Shown here piece after piece: positions 25,460-33,228 of a DNA stretch of 64,000 nt. The DNA is from Quatrionicoccus australiensis. Lineage in GTDB: Bacteria > Pseudomonadota > Gammaproteobacteria > Burkholderiales > Rhodocyclaceae. The notes under the pieces are model-generated. The model was given only the letters and a program-made list of their open reading frames with translations, did not search any database and was not told where the DNA came from. Both the position numbers and the translations under genes were made by a program. The first letter of the stretch is position 1; each line of letters starts with the position of its first letter. The DNA lies in assembly GCF_020510525.1 (NCBI RefSeq), contig NZ_CP075188.1, forward strand, positions 2,790,001 through 2,854,000. Direction: 5' to 3'.

Positions 25460-26137
25460 ATGCTGTCGCTGCCCCGCCTGTTTCTTCCGCTGCTGCTGAT
25501 CGCGGCACTGCCCGGCAGCGCGCATGCCGAAAGCGGCGCCAGCCTGTATGCGCGTCTCGCCGGCCAGGCCAAAGCCGGCACCTGCTTCGAAGTCGACATT
25601 GACCTCGACAACGGGCCGGGACTGAACGGTGACAGCGGCGAACTGACCTACCCGATGGCCTTCAACAACGTCGCCGAAGGCTGGAGCTGGCAACCGGGCA
25701 GCCAGCCCGATGTGGAAGACTATTACCGCTACAAGTTCCTGCCGCTCGGCTCAACCGAGGAGGCCCGCGGCGAATACCGGGCGGAAGACCGGATCGGCGA
25801 AATGCAGACCATGCAGGTGCGCTGGCGCTACGATTATTTCCTCGCCTTCGACAACATCTATGATTTCTACCGGCGCGAAGTCAATGACGCCGCCGGTTTT
25901 GCCAGCCATCTGCCGGCCGGCCTCGCCGCCAACACGGCCATGCGCGCCCGGGCCTGTCTGGAGGAACCGCTGAGCAGCGAAAGCACAACCTTCTGGAAGG
26001 CAACGCACGGCCAGCCGGTCGATTTCACCCTGAAAAAACGTTACCTGATCGGCAAGCTGCAGGCCATCGACTTTGTCGACCGCCACAGCGCGACCATCGT
26101 CAGCAGCGTCATTCCCCTGCCGCAGGCGGCACCCTGA
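25460..26137 (+). CDS. Exported protein, unknown function, Fnr/Dnr-type promoter
   Basis: 225 residues with a signal peptide (about 1-23, cut after AHA). The mature part is rich in aromatic and acidic residues (EDYYRYKF, RWRYDYFLAFDNIYDFYRRE) with two cysteines. No family is recognised. It begins downstream of a good Fnr/Dnr box, so expression under oxygen limitation or NO is likely. The next gene starts at or just after its stop, suggesting an operon through SCO1. It is a candidate accessory gene of N2O respiration or copper handling, by context only. Confidence 0.65.
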   Translation: MLSLPRLFLPLLLIAALPGSAHAESGASLYARLAGQAKAGTCFEVDIDLDNGPGLNGDSGELTYPMAFNNVAEGWSWQPGSQPDVEDYYRYKFLPLGSTEEARGEYRAEDRIGEMQTMQVRWRYDYFLAFDNIYDFYRREVNDAAGFASHLPAGLAANTAMRARACLEEPLSSESTTFWKATHGQPVDFTLKKRYLIGKLQAIDFVDRHSATIVSSVIPLPQAAP

Positions 26138-26175
26138 TGCCCAGCCCGCGCTCCACTCCTGATCACGGATATGCC

Positions 26176-26544
26176 ATGACCCACCCCAAGCCCAGCCTCA
26201 CCCGCACGCTCGTTTTTGCCCTGACCAGCGCGTTGACCGCCGGCAACTGCCTCGCCGCCGATGAACTGCCGCCGGCCCTGCAGGCCAGCGTCAGCAGCCT
26301 CGGTCAACTCAATGGCCAGGCCCTGGCCTGCAAGCAAATGGCGCTGAGTACCCGCCTGCGCGACATCCTGATCCATGACGCGCCCAAGGAGCGGGCGGTC
26401 GGCGAAGCATTCGAACAGGCCACCCAGGAGGCGTATCTGGCACAAGGCCAGGCCGGCAAGGCCTGCCCGGACAGCAAGTCGCTGGCCGGCCGGGTTGATG
26501 CCGTCGCCGTCGAGTTGCGCCGCGCCGTCGGGCAAGCACACTGA
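26176..26544 (+). CDS. Small exported protein, unknown function
   Basis: 122 residues: signal peptide MTHPKPSLTRTL to NCLAA, then a helical mature domain with two cysteines (ACKQM, ACPDS). Not recognised. An earlier in-frame ATG at 26137 overlaps the previous stop; 26176 is preferred because it gives a normal signal peptide. It is 2 bp from the SCO1 gene, so the two are co-transcribed. A role with SCO1 in metal or thiol handling is a guess. Confidence 0.6.
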   Translation: MTHPKPSLTRTLVFALTSALTAGNCLAADELPPALQASVSSLGQLNGQALACKQMALSTRLRDILIHDAPKERAVGEAFEQATQEAYLAQGQAGKACPDSKSLAGRVDAVAVELRRAVGQAH

Positions 26545-26546
26545 GC

Positions 26547-27152
26547 ATGAGCATGCTGCGACGCTGCCTGCTCATGCTTTACCTCGGCTCCCTGCTGATT
26601 GCCCTGCCGGCGCTCGCCGAGCCGGCCCACAAGCTGCTCGCCGGCGAAGCCAGTGCGGTCAATCCGCGCTATCTGCTGATCGGTCCGGACGGCCAGGCGG
26701 TCAGCGACCAGGACTGGCGCGGCCGTTTCCAGCTGATTGCTTTCGGCTACACCTATTGCCCGGACATCTGTCCGACCACGCTGGTCGACATGGCCGAACT
26801 GCTCAAACAGCTCGGCCCCGACGCCGACCGCGTCCAGGGCATCTTCATTTCGGTCGATCCGGAGCGCGACACGCCGCGCGTGCTGCAAACCTACACGCGC
26901 TTCTTCGATGCCCGCATCCTCGGCCTGAGCGGCACGCCCGAACTGGTCCAGCGGGCGGCGCGCAACTACCGGGTGCGCTATGCCAAGGTCGCCGGCAAGG
27001 ATGCCAAAAACTATGCGGTCGACCATTCGGCAGGACTCTATTTGCTCGATCCCGCCGGCCAGTTCGTCAAGAAATTCGCCTACGGCCGACCGGTTGATGA
27101 AATCCTCGCCGAACTCCGCGTCTTCCTGAGCACGTTCGAAACGCAGCGCTGA
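26547..27152 (+). CDS. SCO1/SenC-family copper chaperone
   Basis: 201 residues: N-terminal signal or anchor (about 1-24), thioredoxin fold with the copper motif C71-PDI-C75 (YTYCPDICPTT) and the distal ligand H160 (YAVDHSAG). SCO proteins load or reduce CuA sites of cytochrome oxidase, and in some bacteria of NosZ. Next to the nos and PCuAC genes, a role in NosZ CuA assembly is plausible. An alternative ATG lies two codons downstream. Confidence 0.92.
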   Translation: MSMLRRCLLMLYLGSLLIALPALAEPAHKLLAGEASAVNPRYLLIGPDGQAVSDQDWRGRFQLIAFGYTYCPDICPTTLVDMAELLKQLGPDADRVQGIFISVDPERDTPRVLQTYTRFFDARILGLSGTPELVQRAARNYRVRYAKVAGKDAKNYAVDHSAGLYLLDPAGQFVKKFAYGRPVDEILAELRVFLSTFETQR

Positions 27153-27196
27153 ATCCCGGCATTTAACCGAAGCCACCCGGCTTCCCAGGAAAGATC

Positions 27197-27835
27197 ATGG
27201 CTAAACATCCGCTCCACCATTTCATCGCCCTTTGCTGCGCCACGCTGCCGCTGTTCGCCAGCGCGGCCGACGCCGCGAGCGCCCCGGCCAGCGAGAAAAT
27301 CGCCCGCGGCCTGTTGCTGCAACACGCCGGCCGGATGATCTTCACGCCCTGCCGCGAGCGCACCTACGTCCAGCTCGAAGACACGTCGCCCGACCAGCAG
27401 CTCAGCGCCGCTCTGGTCAAGCTCGGCCTGGCCGAGAACAAGCCGCTCTACGTCGAATTCACGGGGCTGGCCGAAGCCGATCGCCTCAAGGTGTCGTGGA
27501 TCAACTTTGCCCACACCGATGCGCGCTGCCAGGCCAGCGCCAATCCGGACGAGAAATGGCGCGCCCTCGGCGCTGCGCCGGACTGGACGATGCACCTGAG
27601 CGAGCAGCAAGTCCGGCTGAATGAAGCCGGCCAGCCCGAATTCCGCCACCACGAGGTCGTCATTGCGGCGGGCAGCGCAACCGTCGCCATCACGGTCGGC
27701 AAGGAGCAGCCCGAACAATGGCAGTTGACCCGGCAGTTATGCCGCAGCCAGGACAAGAACAGCCTGTTCGGCTGGCAGGCCGAACTGCGACGTCCGGGCA
27801 AGGTCCTGCGCGGCTGCGCCTGGCAAGGCTATTGA
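27197..27835 (+). CDS. Exported protein with COG3650/NlpE-like features
   Basis: 212 residues: signal peptide (cut near SAADA), then a segment with FTPCRERTYVQLED and a second half starting WRALGAAPDWTMHLSE. That half resembles the RGNEPFW-type start of COG3650 proteins. Four cysteines are in the mature part. No enzymatic motif. AGGAAAGATC precedes the ATG. It lies between SCO1 and menA. Family assignment is tentative. Confidence 0.5.
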   Translation: MAKHPLHHFIALCCATLPLFASAADAASAPASEKIARGLLLQHAGRMIFTPCRERTYVQLEDTSPDQQLSAALVKLGLAENKPLYVEFTGLAEADRLKVSWINFAHTDARCQASANPDEKWRALGAAPDWTMHLSEQQVRLNEAGQPEFRHHEVVIAAGSATVAITVGKEQPEQWQLTRQLCRSQDKNSLFGWQAELRRPGKVLRGCAWQGY

Positions 27836-27893
27836 AAATCCGCGGCCGAACGAATCCGCAGCCGACCGATGTTTTTAGGTGAAAATACGCCCT

Positions 27894-27917
27894 GCCCGCC
27901 GGTCGACCGCTGCGGGC
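27894..27917. repeat. GGTCGACC element, copy 5
   Basis: GCCCGC and GCGGGC form an inverted repeat around GGTCGACC (27901-27908), with GTTTTTAGGTGAAAAT to the left. It lies in front of menA and would be translated if the upstream ATG at 27869 were used, an argument against that start. Confidence 0.45.
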
Positions 27918-27949
27918 CTGCCATTCTCCCTAGCCGAAAGTCCATTCCG

Positions 27950-28876
27950 TTGAGCAAACTGCCGCCGCCCCTGTCCTACCCGGTCATTCGCCCCAAAGCC
28001 TGGCGCATTGCCTGGCTGGCGATCCGGCCGCGCACGCTGAGCGTGTCGGTGGCGCCGGTACTGGTCGGTTCCAGCCTGGCCTGGGCCGAGGGCAGCAGCG
28101 TGCACTGGCTGGCCTTGGTCGCCGCGCTGTGCTGCGCGACGCTGATCCAGATCGCGACCAATCTGCACAACGATGCGGTCGACTGCGAAAAAGGCAACGA
28201 TTTGCCCGACCGTCCCGGCCCGCTGCGCGTCACCGCGGCCGGCTGGGTGACGCCGGGCACAGTGCGGCGCGCCGCGCTGGGCAGCTTTACCGCCGCTTTC
28301 CTGCTCGGCATCTACCTGGCCGTGGTCGGCGGCTGGCCGATCGTCGGCATCGGGCTCGCCTCGCTGCTCGCCGGCTGGTCCTACTCGGGCGGCCCACGCC
28401 CGATCTCCTATTCGCCCTTCGGCGAACTGTTCGTGCTTTTCTTCTTCGGCGTGCTCGCCGTCGGCGGCAGCGTCTGGCTGCAAGGGCACGCGCCCGATCT
28501 CAGCACCCTGCTCGCCGGTCTCGTCTGCGGCCTGCCGGCCGCCGCCGTGCTGGTCGTCAACAACACACGCGACCGCGTCGCCGACCTGCGCGTCGGCCGC
28601 CGCACGCTGGCCGCGCTGCTCAGCCGGGCCGGCGCGACCCGCGCCTACGCGGCAATGATGCTGCTGCCTTTCGCGCTGCTACCGCTGCTCGCCTGGTTCG
28701 GTCACAGCGGCGCCCTGCTCGGCCTGTTCGCCCTGCCCAACGCGCTCGCCAAGGTGCGCGCCTTCGCCGCCGCCAGCAGCGATCCGGCACTCAATCCCCT
28801 GTTACCGGCCACCGCGCGCTGCGGCCTGATCCTCGCCGTGCTGCTCACCGCCGGCTTCCTGCTTGAACTCGCCTGA
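27950..28876 (+). CDS. menA: 1,4-dihydroxy-2-naphthoate polyprenyltransferase (MenA)
   Basis: 308 residues with about eight membrane helices. It matches E. coli MenA: AIRPRTLSVSVAPVLVG at the start, the first Asp-rich region NLHNDAVDCEKGND (71-84), RPGPLRV, WSYSGGPRPISYSPFGE and the second Asp-rich region VNNTRDRVADLRVGRRTL (203-220). The reaction joins dihydroxynaphthoate to a polyprenyl chain, giving demethylmenaquinone. The start is uncertain: TTG 27950 is preferred to ATG 27869, whose extra residues run through a GGTCGACC repeat. The stop overlaps the next ATG. Finding MenA beside nos genes that need menaquinol is notable. Confidence 0.85.
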   Translation: MSKLPPPLSYPVIRPKAWRIAWLAIRPRTLSVSVAPVLVGSSLAWAEGSSVHWLALVAALCCATLIQIATNLHNDAVDCEKGNDLPDRPGPLRVTAAGWVTPGTVRRAALGSFTAAFLLGIYLAVVGGWPIVGIGLASLLAGWSYSGGPRPISYSPFGELFVLFFFGVLAVGGSVWLQGHAPDLSTLLAGLVCGLPAAAVLVVNNTRDRVADLRVGRRTLAALLSRAGATRAYAAMMLLPFALLPLLAWFGHSGALLGLFALPNALAKVRAFAAASSDPALNPLLPATARCGLILAVLLTAGFLLELA

Positions 28877-29739
28877 TGGACATCCTGCTGCCGCTCAGCC
28901 TCGCCTTCATCATGTTCTCGCTCGGCGTCAGCCTGCAGCCGGCCGATTTCCGGCGCGTCTTCGCCAGCCCGCGTGCGATAGCCATCGGGCTCGGCATCCA
29001 GATCCTCGGCCTGCCGCTGCTCGCCTTCCTGCTGCTCAGCCTGTCCGGTATCGGCGGCGAGATGGCGGTCGGCGTCATGATCCTGGCCAGCACGCCGGGC
29101 GGCGTCAGCGCCGGTTTGCTCACGCTGCTCGCCGGCGGCGAAACGGCGCTTTCGGTTTCGTTGACCGCAATCACCAGCCTCGGCGTGCTGTTCACGCTGC
29201 CGCTCACGGTAGGACTGGCGCTAGCGCATTTCGCCGGCGGCGAAGCCAGCCTGCAGATGCCGGCCATGCGCACCGGTGTCGGCGTTTTCCTGATCACCGT
29301 GCTGCCGGTCTGCCTCGGCATGTTCTTCCGGCAACGCAAACAGCAATTGGCCGGCCGCCTGGAAAAGCCGCTCGCCCGGCTGTCGACCGTATTGTTCATC
29401 CTCATCGTGCTCGCCACCTTCGTCGCCCAGCGCGAAGTCGTGCTCGGCAACCTGCCCAGCCTCGGGCCGCTGCTCGTCGTGCTCAACCTGCTGACCATGG
29501 GGCTGGGTTTTCTCGCCGGCGGTCTCGGCGGCCTGCCGCGCCGGCAGCAACTGGCGCTGGCCATGGAATGCGGCCTGCACAACGCGGCGCTCGGCATTTT
29601 CGTCGCCAACCTGCTGCTGCAGGTGCCGGCCCTGGCCGCACCCAGCGTGGTCTATGCCTTCCTGATGAATTTCTCCGCCTTCGGCCTCGTCTTCCTGGCC
29701 CGCCGGCGCTGCCCGGCAACGGACGCCAGCCCGGCCTAG
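28876..29739 (+). CDS. BASS-family (bile acid:sodium symporter-like) transporter
   Basis: 287 residues with nine to ten membrane helices and the family's patterns: FSLGVSLQPADF, ASTPGGVSAGLLTLLAGG, the TLPLTV region and MECGLHNAALGI. Such carriers move organic anions with sodium; the substrate is unknown. It overlaps the menA stop by one base. Its own stop overlaps the convergent fur stop by 4 bp (29736-29739). Confidence 0.85.
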   Translation: MDILLPLSLAFIMFSLGVSLQPADFRRVFASPRAIAIGLGIQILGLPLLAFLLLSLSGIGGEMAVGVMILASTPGGVSAGLLTLLAGGETALSVSLTAITSLGVLFTLPLTVGLALAHFAGGEASLQMPAMRTGVGVFLITVLPVCLGMFFRQRKQQLAGRLEKPLARLSTVLFILIVLATFVAQREVVLGNLPSLGPLLVVLNLLTMGLGFLAGGLGGLPRRQQLALAMECGLHNAALGIFVANLLLQVPALAAPSVVYAFLMNFSAFGLVFLARRRCPATDASPA

Positions 29740-30173
29740 TTCGCTTTTTTCGGCGCGCCGTCCGGCTCGCAGTCGGGGCAATAGCCGTACAGCGTCAGGT
29801 GGTGCTCGGCCAGGCGGTAGCCGTTGCTGGCGGCGATTTCCTGCTGCCGCGTCTCGATCAGCGGGTCGCCGAATTCCTTGACCCGGCCGCACTTGAGACA
29901 GACCAGGTGATCATGGTGCTTGCCGTCGTTGATCTCGTAGACCGACTTGCTGCCGTCGAAAACCTGGCGCGACAAGGCGCCCACCTCGTCGAACTGGGCC
30001 AGGATGCGATACACCGTGGCCAGGCCAATGTCGTCGCCCTGACCGAGGAGCAGGCGATGCACCTCCTCGGCACCAAGATGGGTGCCGGCGTGACCGCTGA
30101 ACACTTCGAGGACTTTCATGCGCGGGTAGGTGACCTTGAGACCAAGGCGGCGCAATTCTTCTTTCGCGTTCAT
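29736..30173 (-). CDS. fur: Ferric uptake regulator Fur
   Basis: 145 residues: winged helix (VTYPRMKVLEVF, LATVYRILAQF), the HHDHLVCLKCGRVKEF metal region (H86, H87, H89, C92, C95) and C-terminal YCPDC (C132, C135). The closest look is Fur itself rather than Zur or PerR. It should repress iron genes when loaded with Fe(II). It overlaps the DUF2325 gene by 4 bp and is the last gene of that operon. Fur-box-like sites stand before the operon, so it is probably autoregulated. Confidence 0.9.
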   Translation of the reverse strand: MNAKEELRRLGLKVTYPRMKVLEVFSGHAGTHLGAEEVHRLLLGQGDDIGLATVYRILAQFDEVGALSRQVFDGSKSVYEINDGKHHDHLVCLKCGRVKEFGDPLIETRQQEIAASNGYRLAEHHLTLYGYCPDCEPDGAPKKAN

Positions 30174-31444
30174 TTGTCAGTCCCGGCGCCGGAATTGCCC
30201 TTGCCCAGCGCGTTGACCGCCCGCCCGAAGCTGCCCAGGCCGCTGTTCTTGACGAACATGCAGGGCTTGCCGGTACGCTTGCACTGTTCCTTGACCCGCC
30301 AGTAGGCGTTGTGACTGATGCAGCCGGCCTGGCAGATGACGATGTCGGCCGCGGCCAGCGCGCCGTCGATGCGGTGCAGGCTTTCCTCGAGACCGCCGTC
30401 GTGGTGCAGGAAATGGCCGCCCGACTGCTCGACCACCTCGCGGTAGGAATTGACGCTGCCGGAACGCCCGCCGACGCACAGCACGCACTTGCCCGACAAC
30501 TGCGGCCCGGGCAGCTCCGCCAGATCGTCTTCGTCGGCCCGGCTCAGCGACTCGATGGTCTCCTCGGCGTATTTGGCGAAATCGCGCAGGCGGGTCAGTT
30601 CGCGCGTCAGCTCCTCGTTTTCCTGGCGCGTCGCACGCGCCCGTTCTTCGGCATCGGCCAGGCGCTGCGCCAGTTTCTGGCGCGATTCGAGATCGGGCAG
30701 CGCTTCGCGCAGCGTATCGGAGGCGCGCGCCAGATTGCTCGCCCGCGCTTCCCTGGCGACCAGTTCGGCACGCAGCTGGGCGATCGTCTGCGCCGCTTCC
30801 TGCGCCTGCGTCGCTCGCTTCTGGCGCAGATCCTCGGCGTCGGCCAGGGCGGCATCGAGGCGAGCCTGCAGTTCGGCATTCTTCGCCTGCGCATTGATCA
30901 GGGCCTGCTGCTCGGTGCGGTCATGCGCGCCGAGCTGGTGCTGGATCATGTGGATGTCGCCGTAGATTTCCTGGTCGAGCTGCTCGTTGCTGCACGGATG
31001 CGTCCAGCACGCCCAGAGGACGGCCGGGATGTCGCGCTTGGCGCGGCAGGCGGCCTGCCAGGCGCGGCGCAGCTCGGCGACCGACTTGCAGGCGGCGAGC
31101 TGGCGAATGCTCAGCTGGTAACGTTTTTCCAGCGATTTCTGCAGGATTTCGGCGAGCCGGCTTCTTTCCTCGCAGGCGCCGACCGCCGTGGTGTGCAGCA
31201 TGAAATCCGAGGCATCGCGCGGCAGGTGCATGACTTTTTGCATCAGGCGGCGCAACTCGTCGCATTCGAAACAGACGCCGACGATGGGGCAATGGAATTT
31301 GTGGGAAATCTCCCACAGCTTGCGCCGGCGCGAACCGACCGCAACTTGCGCCTTGGGCAGGGCGGGCGGCGTCATCGCCTCGGCGAGCAGGGAATGGCCA
31401 GCGCCGAAGGAACCGCCGGCGACATGAAAGGGAAATCCGGACAT
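30170..31444 (-). CDS. DUF2325 protein with long coiled coil
   Basis: 424 residues, cytosolic. The N-terminal part has CPIVGVCFECDELRRLM; the middle (about 170-310) is a long Ala/Glu/Arg coiled coil. The C-terminal DUF2325 domain begins GKCVLCVGGRSGSVNSYREV and contains ADIVICQAGCISHNAYWRVK. The biochemical function of the family is unknown. ATG 31444 is preceded by GCGGAGAA; an ATG five codons upstream is less likely. Placement between Fur boxes and fur indicates iron control. Confidence 0.8.
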   Translation of the reverse strand: MSGFPFHVAGGSFGAGHSLLAEAMTPPALPKAQVAVGSRRRKLWEISHKFHCPIVGVCFECDELRRLMQKVMHLPRDASDFMLHTTAVGACEERSRLAEILQKSLEKRYQLSIRQLAACKSVAELRRAWQAACRAKRDIPAVLWACWTHPCSNEQLDQEIYGDIHMIQHQLGAHDRTEQQALINAQAKNAELQARLDAALADAEDLRQKRATQAQEAAQTIAQLRAELVAREARASNLARASDTLREALPDLESRQKLAQRLADAEERARATRQENEELTRELTRLRDFAKYAEETIESLSRADEDDLAELPGPQLSGKCVLCVGGRSGSVNSYREVVEQSGGHFLHHDGGLEESLHRIDGALAAADIVICQAGCISHNAYWRVKEQCKRTGKPCMFVKNSGLGSFGRAVNALGKGNSGAGTDK

Positions 31445-31465
31445 CGATGTTCTCCGCAAAGTGAA

Positions 31466-31729
31466 TCAGGAATGGCCGGGCAGCGGCCCGGACGCAAGAC
31501 CCGAACGGGCTCGGGGCGCGGCATTGACGGCCGCAGAAGCAGGCGCCAGGCTGTTTTCGAGACGCCGGCTGGCCCGCTCGCAGAGGCCACGCACGTCGGC
31601 ATCGAGATCGTCGAATTCGCTGAGTTGCTCGAGCAGGCGAATGGCGTGCCGGGTCGAATGCGGGCAGCCGGTTTCCTGGTGAATCAGCAACTGACTCACG
31701 ACGCCGGCCCAGAAGTTATTGCTAGGCAT
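31466..31729 (-). CDS. Small protein of the fur/DUF2325 operon
   Basis: 87 residues beginning MPSNNFWAGVVSQLLIHQE. It is helical and acidic in the middle (LLEQLSEFDDLDADVRGLCERASRRLE), with a Pro/Ala-rich tail. Not recognised. It lies 21 bp before the DUF2325 gene and 12 bp after the 51-residue gene, so it is in the same operon. The upstream side has GGGAGG, a good ribosome-binding site. Function unknown. Confidence 0.65.
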   Translation of the reverse strand: MPSNNFWAGVVSQLLIHQETGCPHSTRHAIRLLEQLSEFDDLDADVRGLCERASRRLENSLAPASAAVNAAPRARSGLASGPLPGHS

Positions 31730-31741
31730 GATTGACCTCCC

Positions 31742-31897
31742 TCAAAAACAGCTCAAAGCCAGCCAGAGAAAGCCGGCCGCGATGGAAATACTGAAATAGA
31801 GACTGTCCGGCCGGGTCAGCGCCCGCCCACCCGGGGCGGCCGGGGATGACCGACGGCTGGCGGCCTGGCCGCCCGACTGCAAGAAAGTGATGTGCAT
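31742..31897 (-). CDS. 51-residue single-helix membrane protein, head of the Fur operon
   Basis: Reads MHITFLQSGGQAASRRS at the start and ends with one hydrophobic helix (LYFSISIAAGFLWLALSCF). An ideal GTGGAGGCAGC ribosome-binding site precedes the ATG, which supports a real gene despite its size. It is the first gene after the Fur boxes at 31957 and 31998 and lies 12 bp ahead of the next gene. No family is recognised. It may be a small regulator or partner of an inner-membrane iron system; that is speculative. Confidence 0.6.
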   Translation of the reverse strand: MHITFLQSGGQAASRRSSPAAPGGRALTRPDSLYFSISIAAGFLWLALSCF

Positions 31898-31956
31898 GCT
31901 GCCTCCACGAGAGGATTGCCGGATTGGCTGGCTAGCACGCGGGCTTGGCTGGCTTG

Positions 31957-31976
31957 TTGAGAATAATTCTTATCAA
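31957..31976. promoter_or_regulatory. Fur box 1
   Basis: TTGAGAATAATTCTTATCAA is a near-perfect 20-bp dyad of Fur-box type. It lies 60-80 bp before the 51-residue gene and probably controls the fur/DUF2325 operon. The 31898-32275 gap holds this and two more such sites, and otherwise no gene. Confidence 0.7.
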
Positions 31977-31997
31977 AAACATTGGCATTGTCAAGCA

Positions 31998-32016
31998 AAT
32001 GAGAACCGTTGCTATT
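31998..32016 (+). promoter_or_regulatory. Fur box 2
   Basis: AATGAGAACCGTTGCTATT has the same form as the box at 32090-32108, but in the opposite orientation. Confidence 0.5.
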
Positions 32017-32089
32017 TGAGCAGTGAGTCGCGCGCTAACTTGCCGCGCCTGCCAGCCGCCTTTTCGCGCTTGCATTTTGCCCGAACTTA

Positions 32090-32108
32090 AATAACAATAA
32101 TTCTCATT
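32090..32108 (-). promoter_or_regulatory. Fur box 3
   Basis: On the reverse strand AATGAGAATTATTGTTATT resembles the Fur consensus. It is positioned to control the plus-strand genes beginning at 32276 as well as the minus-strand operon. Confidence 0.6.
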
Positions 32109-32275
32109 CGCCAGCAAACGGCGAAAAACGCCTAGCCAGCCAGTGCGCCGCAATCGCCCCCAGCCAGCCGGATTTCCCTGTCACCAGGGGGCTGCATGCG
32201 GCAGCGGATTGTCCGTACCGGCAAGGCCGGAGCCGGCATCCGGTCGCATCCCTCCGCAACTCAAGTGCAATCTTC

Positions 32276-32542
32276 ATGGATATCGAACCGATGCCGCTCG
32301 CGCTTCGCCTGGCGGCGATCGTCGCCCTGCTTTCGGCCAGCGCCCTGCGCGGCAATACCTGCAACAAGACCGACGCCCTGTGCGCCCATCTCGCCGCAGC
32401 GGCGGGCGCCGACGGCATCGATCCGCGCCTGCGCAGCACCCTGGAACAAGTCCTGGCCGGCTGGCAGGCGGTCGACTGCCAGCCCGCCTCGATTTCGAGC
32501 GAATTTTTCCCGTTGACCGTACCCGGTCAGCTTCTCCACTAA
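32276..32542 (+). CDS. Hypothetical small protein before the S4 paralogue
   Basis: 88 residues beginning MDIEPMPLALRLAAIVALLSA, possibly a signal peptide, with a mature part holding three cysteines (TCNKTDALC, VDC). Codon third positions are strongly G/C, as in real genes nearby. The ribosome-binding site is poor; ATG 32291 is an alternative start. It ends 23 bp before the S4 gene and lies downstream of the Fur boxes. Not recognised; existence is moderately supported. Confidence 0.45.
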   Translation: MDIEPMPLALRLAAIVALLSASALRGNTCNKTDALCAHLAAAAGADGIDPRLRSTLEQVLAGWQAVDCQPASISSEFFPLTVPGQLLH

Positions 32543-32565
32543 CCGTTCACTGGAAAGAACACGCA

Positions 32566-33183
32566 ATGTCCCGTTACACCGGCCCCCGCCTGAAAGTCCT
32601 GCGCGCCCTCGGCGTCGACCTGCCCGGCCTGTCCCGCAAATCGACGCAGGACCGCCCGCAGCCGCCCGGCCAGCATGGCGCCCGCAAACAAAGCAGCCGC
32701 AAGTCCGAGTTCGGCCTGCAATTGATGGAAAAGCAGAAGCTGCGCTACAACTACGGCCTGACCGAGCGCCAGTTGCGCCGTGTCGTCGTCGATGCCAAGA
32801 AGGACAAGGGCGCCACCGGCAACAAGCTGGTCGAGCTGCTCGAACGCCGCCTCGACAATCTCGTCTTCCGCGCCGGCTTCGCGCCGACCATCCCGGCCGC
32901 GCGCCAACTGGTCAGCCACGGCAAATTCGAGTTGAACGGCAGGCGCGTCACGATTCCGTCGATCCGCCTGCGCATCGGCGACCGCTTCGGCCCGAGCGAG
33001 GCCGGCCGAAAAATCGATCTCGTGCGCACCACGCTTGAAGCGCCAGCCCTCGAACGCCCGGAATGGATCGCCTACGACGCCACCACCGGGACGGCGCACC
33101 TGAACCACCTGCCGGACGGCGATTCGGCGCCCTTCCCGCTCGACCTGCAGCGCATCGTCGAGTATTACGCGACCCGCCTGTAA
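32566..33183 (+). CDS. Ribosomal protein S4, stand-alone cyanobacterial/plastid-like paralogue
   Basis: 205 residues, with the S4 N-terminal domain and the S4 RNA-binding domain (LLERRLDNLVFRAGF). Several blocks look like cyanobacterial/plastid S4 rather than the E. coli type: PPGQHGARK, EKQKLRYNYGLTERQL, APTIPAARQLVSHG, RVTIPSIRLRIGD, IVEYYATRL. No zinc-ribbon cysteines. The usual S4 gene lies in the rpsM-rpsK-rpsD-rpoA operon, absent here, so this is probably a second copy. GGAAAGAACACGCA precedes the ATG and a terminator follows. Fur boxes upstream raise the possibility of iron-linked expression. Confidence 0.85.
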   Translation: MSRYTGPRLKVLRALGVDLPGLSRKSTQDRPQPPGQHGARKQSSRKSEFGLQLMEKQKLRYNYGLTERQLRRVVVDAKKDKGATGNKLVELLERRLDNLVFRAGFAPTIPAARQLVSHGKFELNGRRVTIPSIRLRIGDRFGPSEAGRKIDLVRTTLEAPALERPEWIAYDATTGTAHLNHLPDGDSAPFPLDLQRIVEYYATRL

Positions 33184-33210
33184 AAAAGGCGACCCTGCGG
33201 TCGCCTTGTT
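33182..33210 (+). terminator. Rho-independent terminator, possibly bidirectional
   Basis: A-run, stem AAGGCGACC (33186-33194) with GGTCGCCTT (33199-33207), then a T-rich stretch, directly after the S4 stop. The thioesterase gene converges from the other side, ending at 33229. On its strand the A-run becomes a T-run. Confidence 0.75.
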
Positions 33211-33228
33211 GCCTGCCTCGCCGGCGGA

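Noticed and set aside
31932..32153. 73-residue minus-strand frame containing NENYCYL repeats
   Set aside because: The repeats are translations of the Fur boxes; the frame covers a regulatory gap and has no usable start context.
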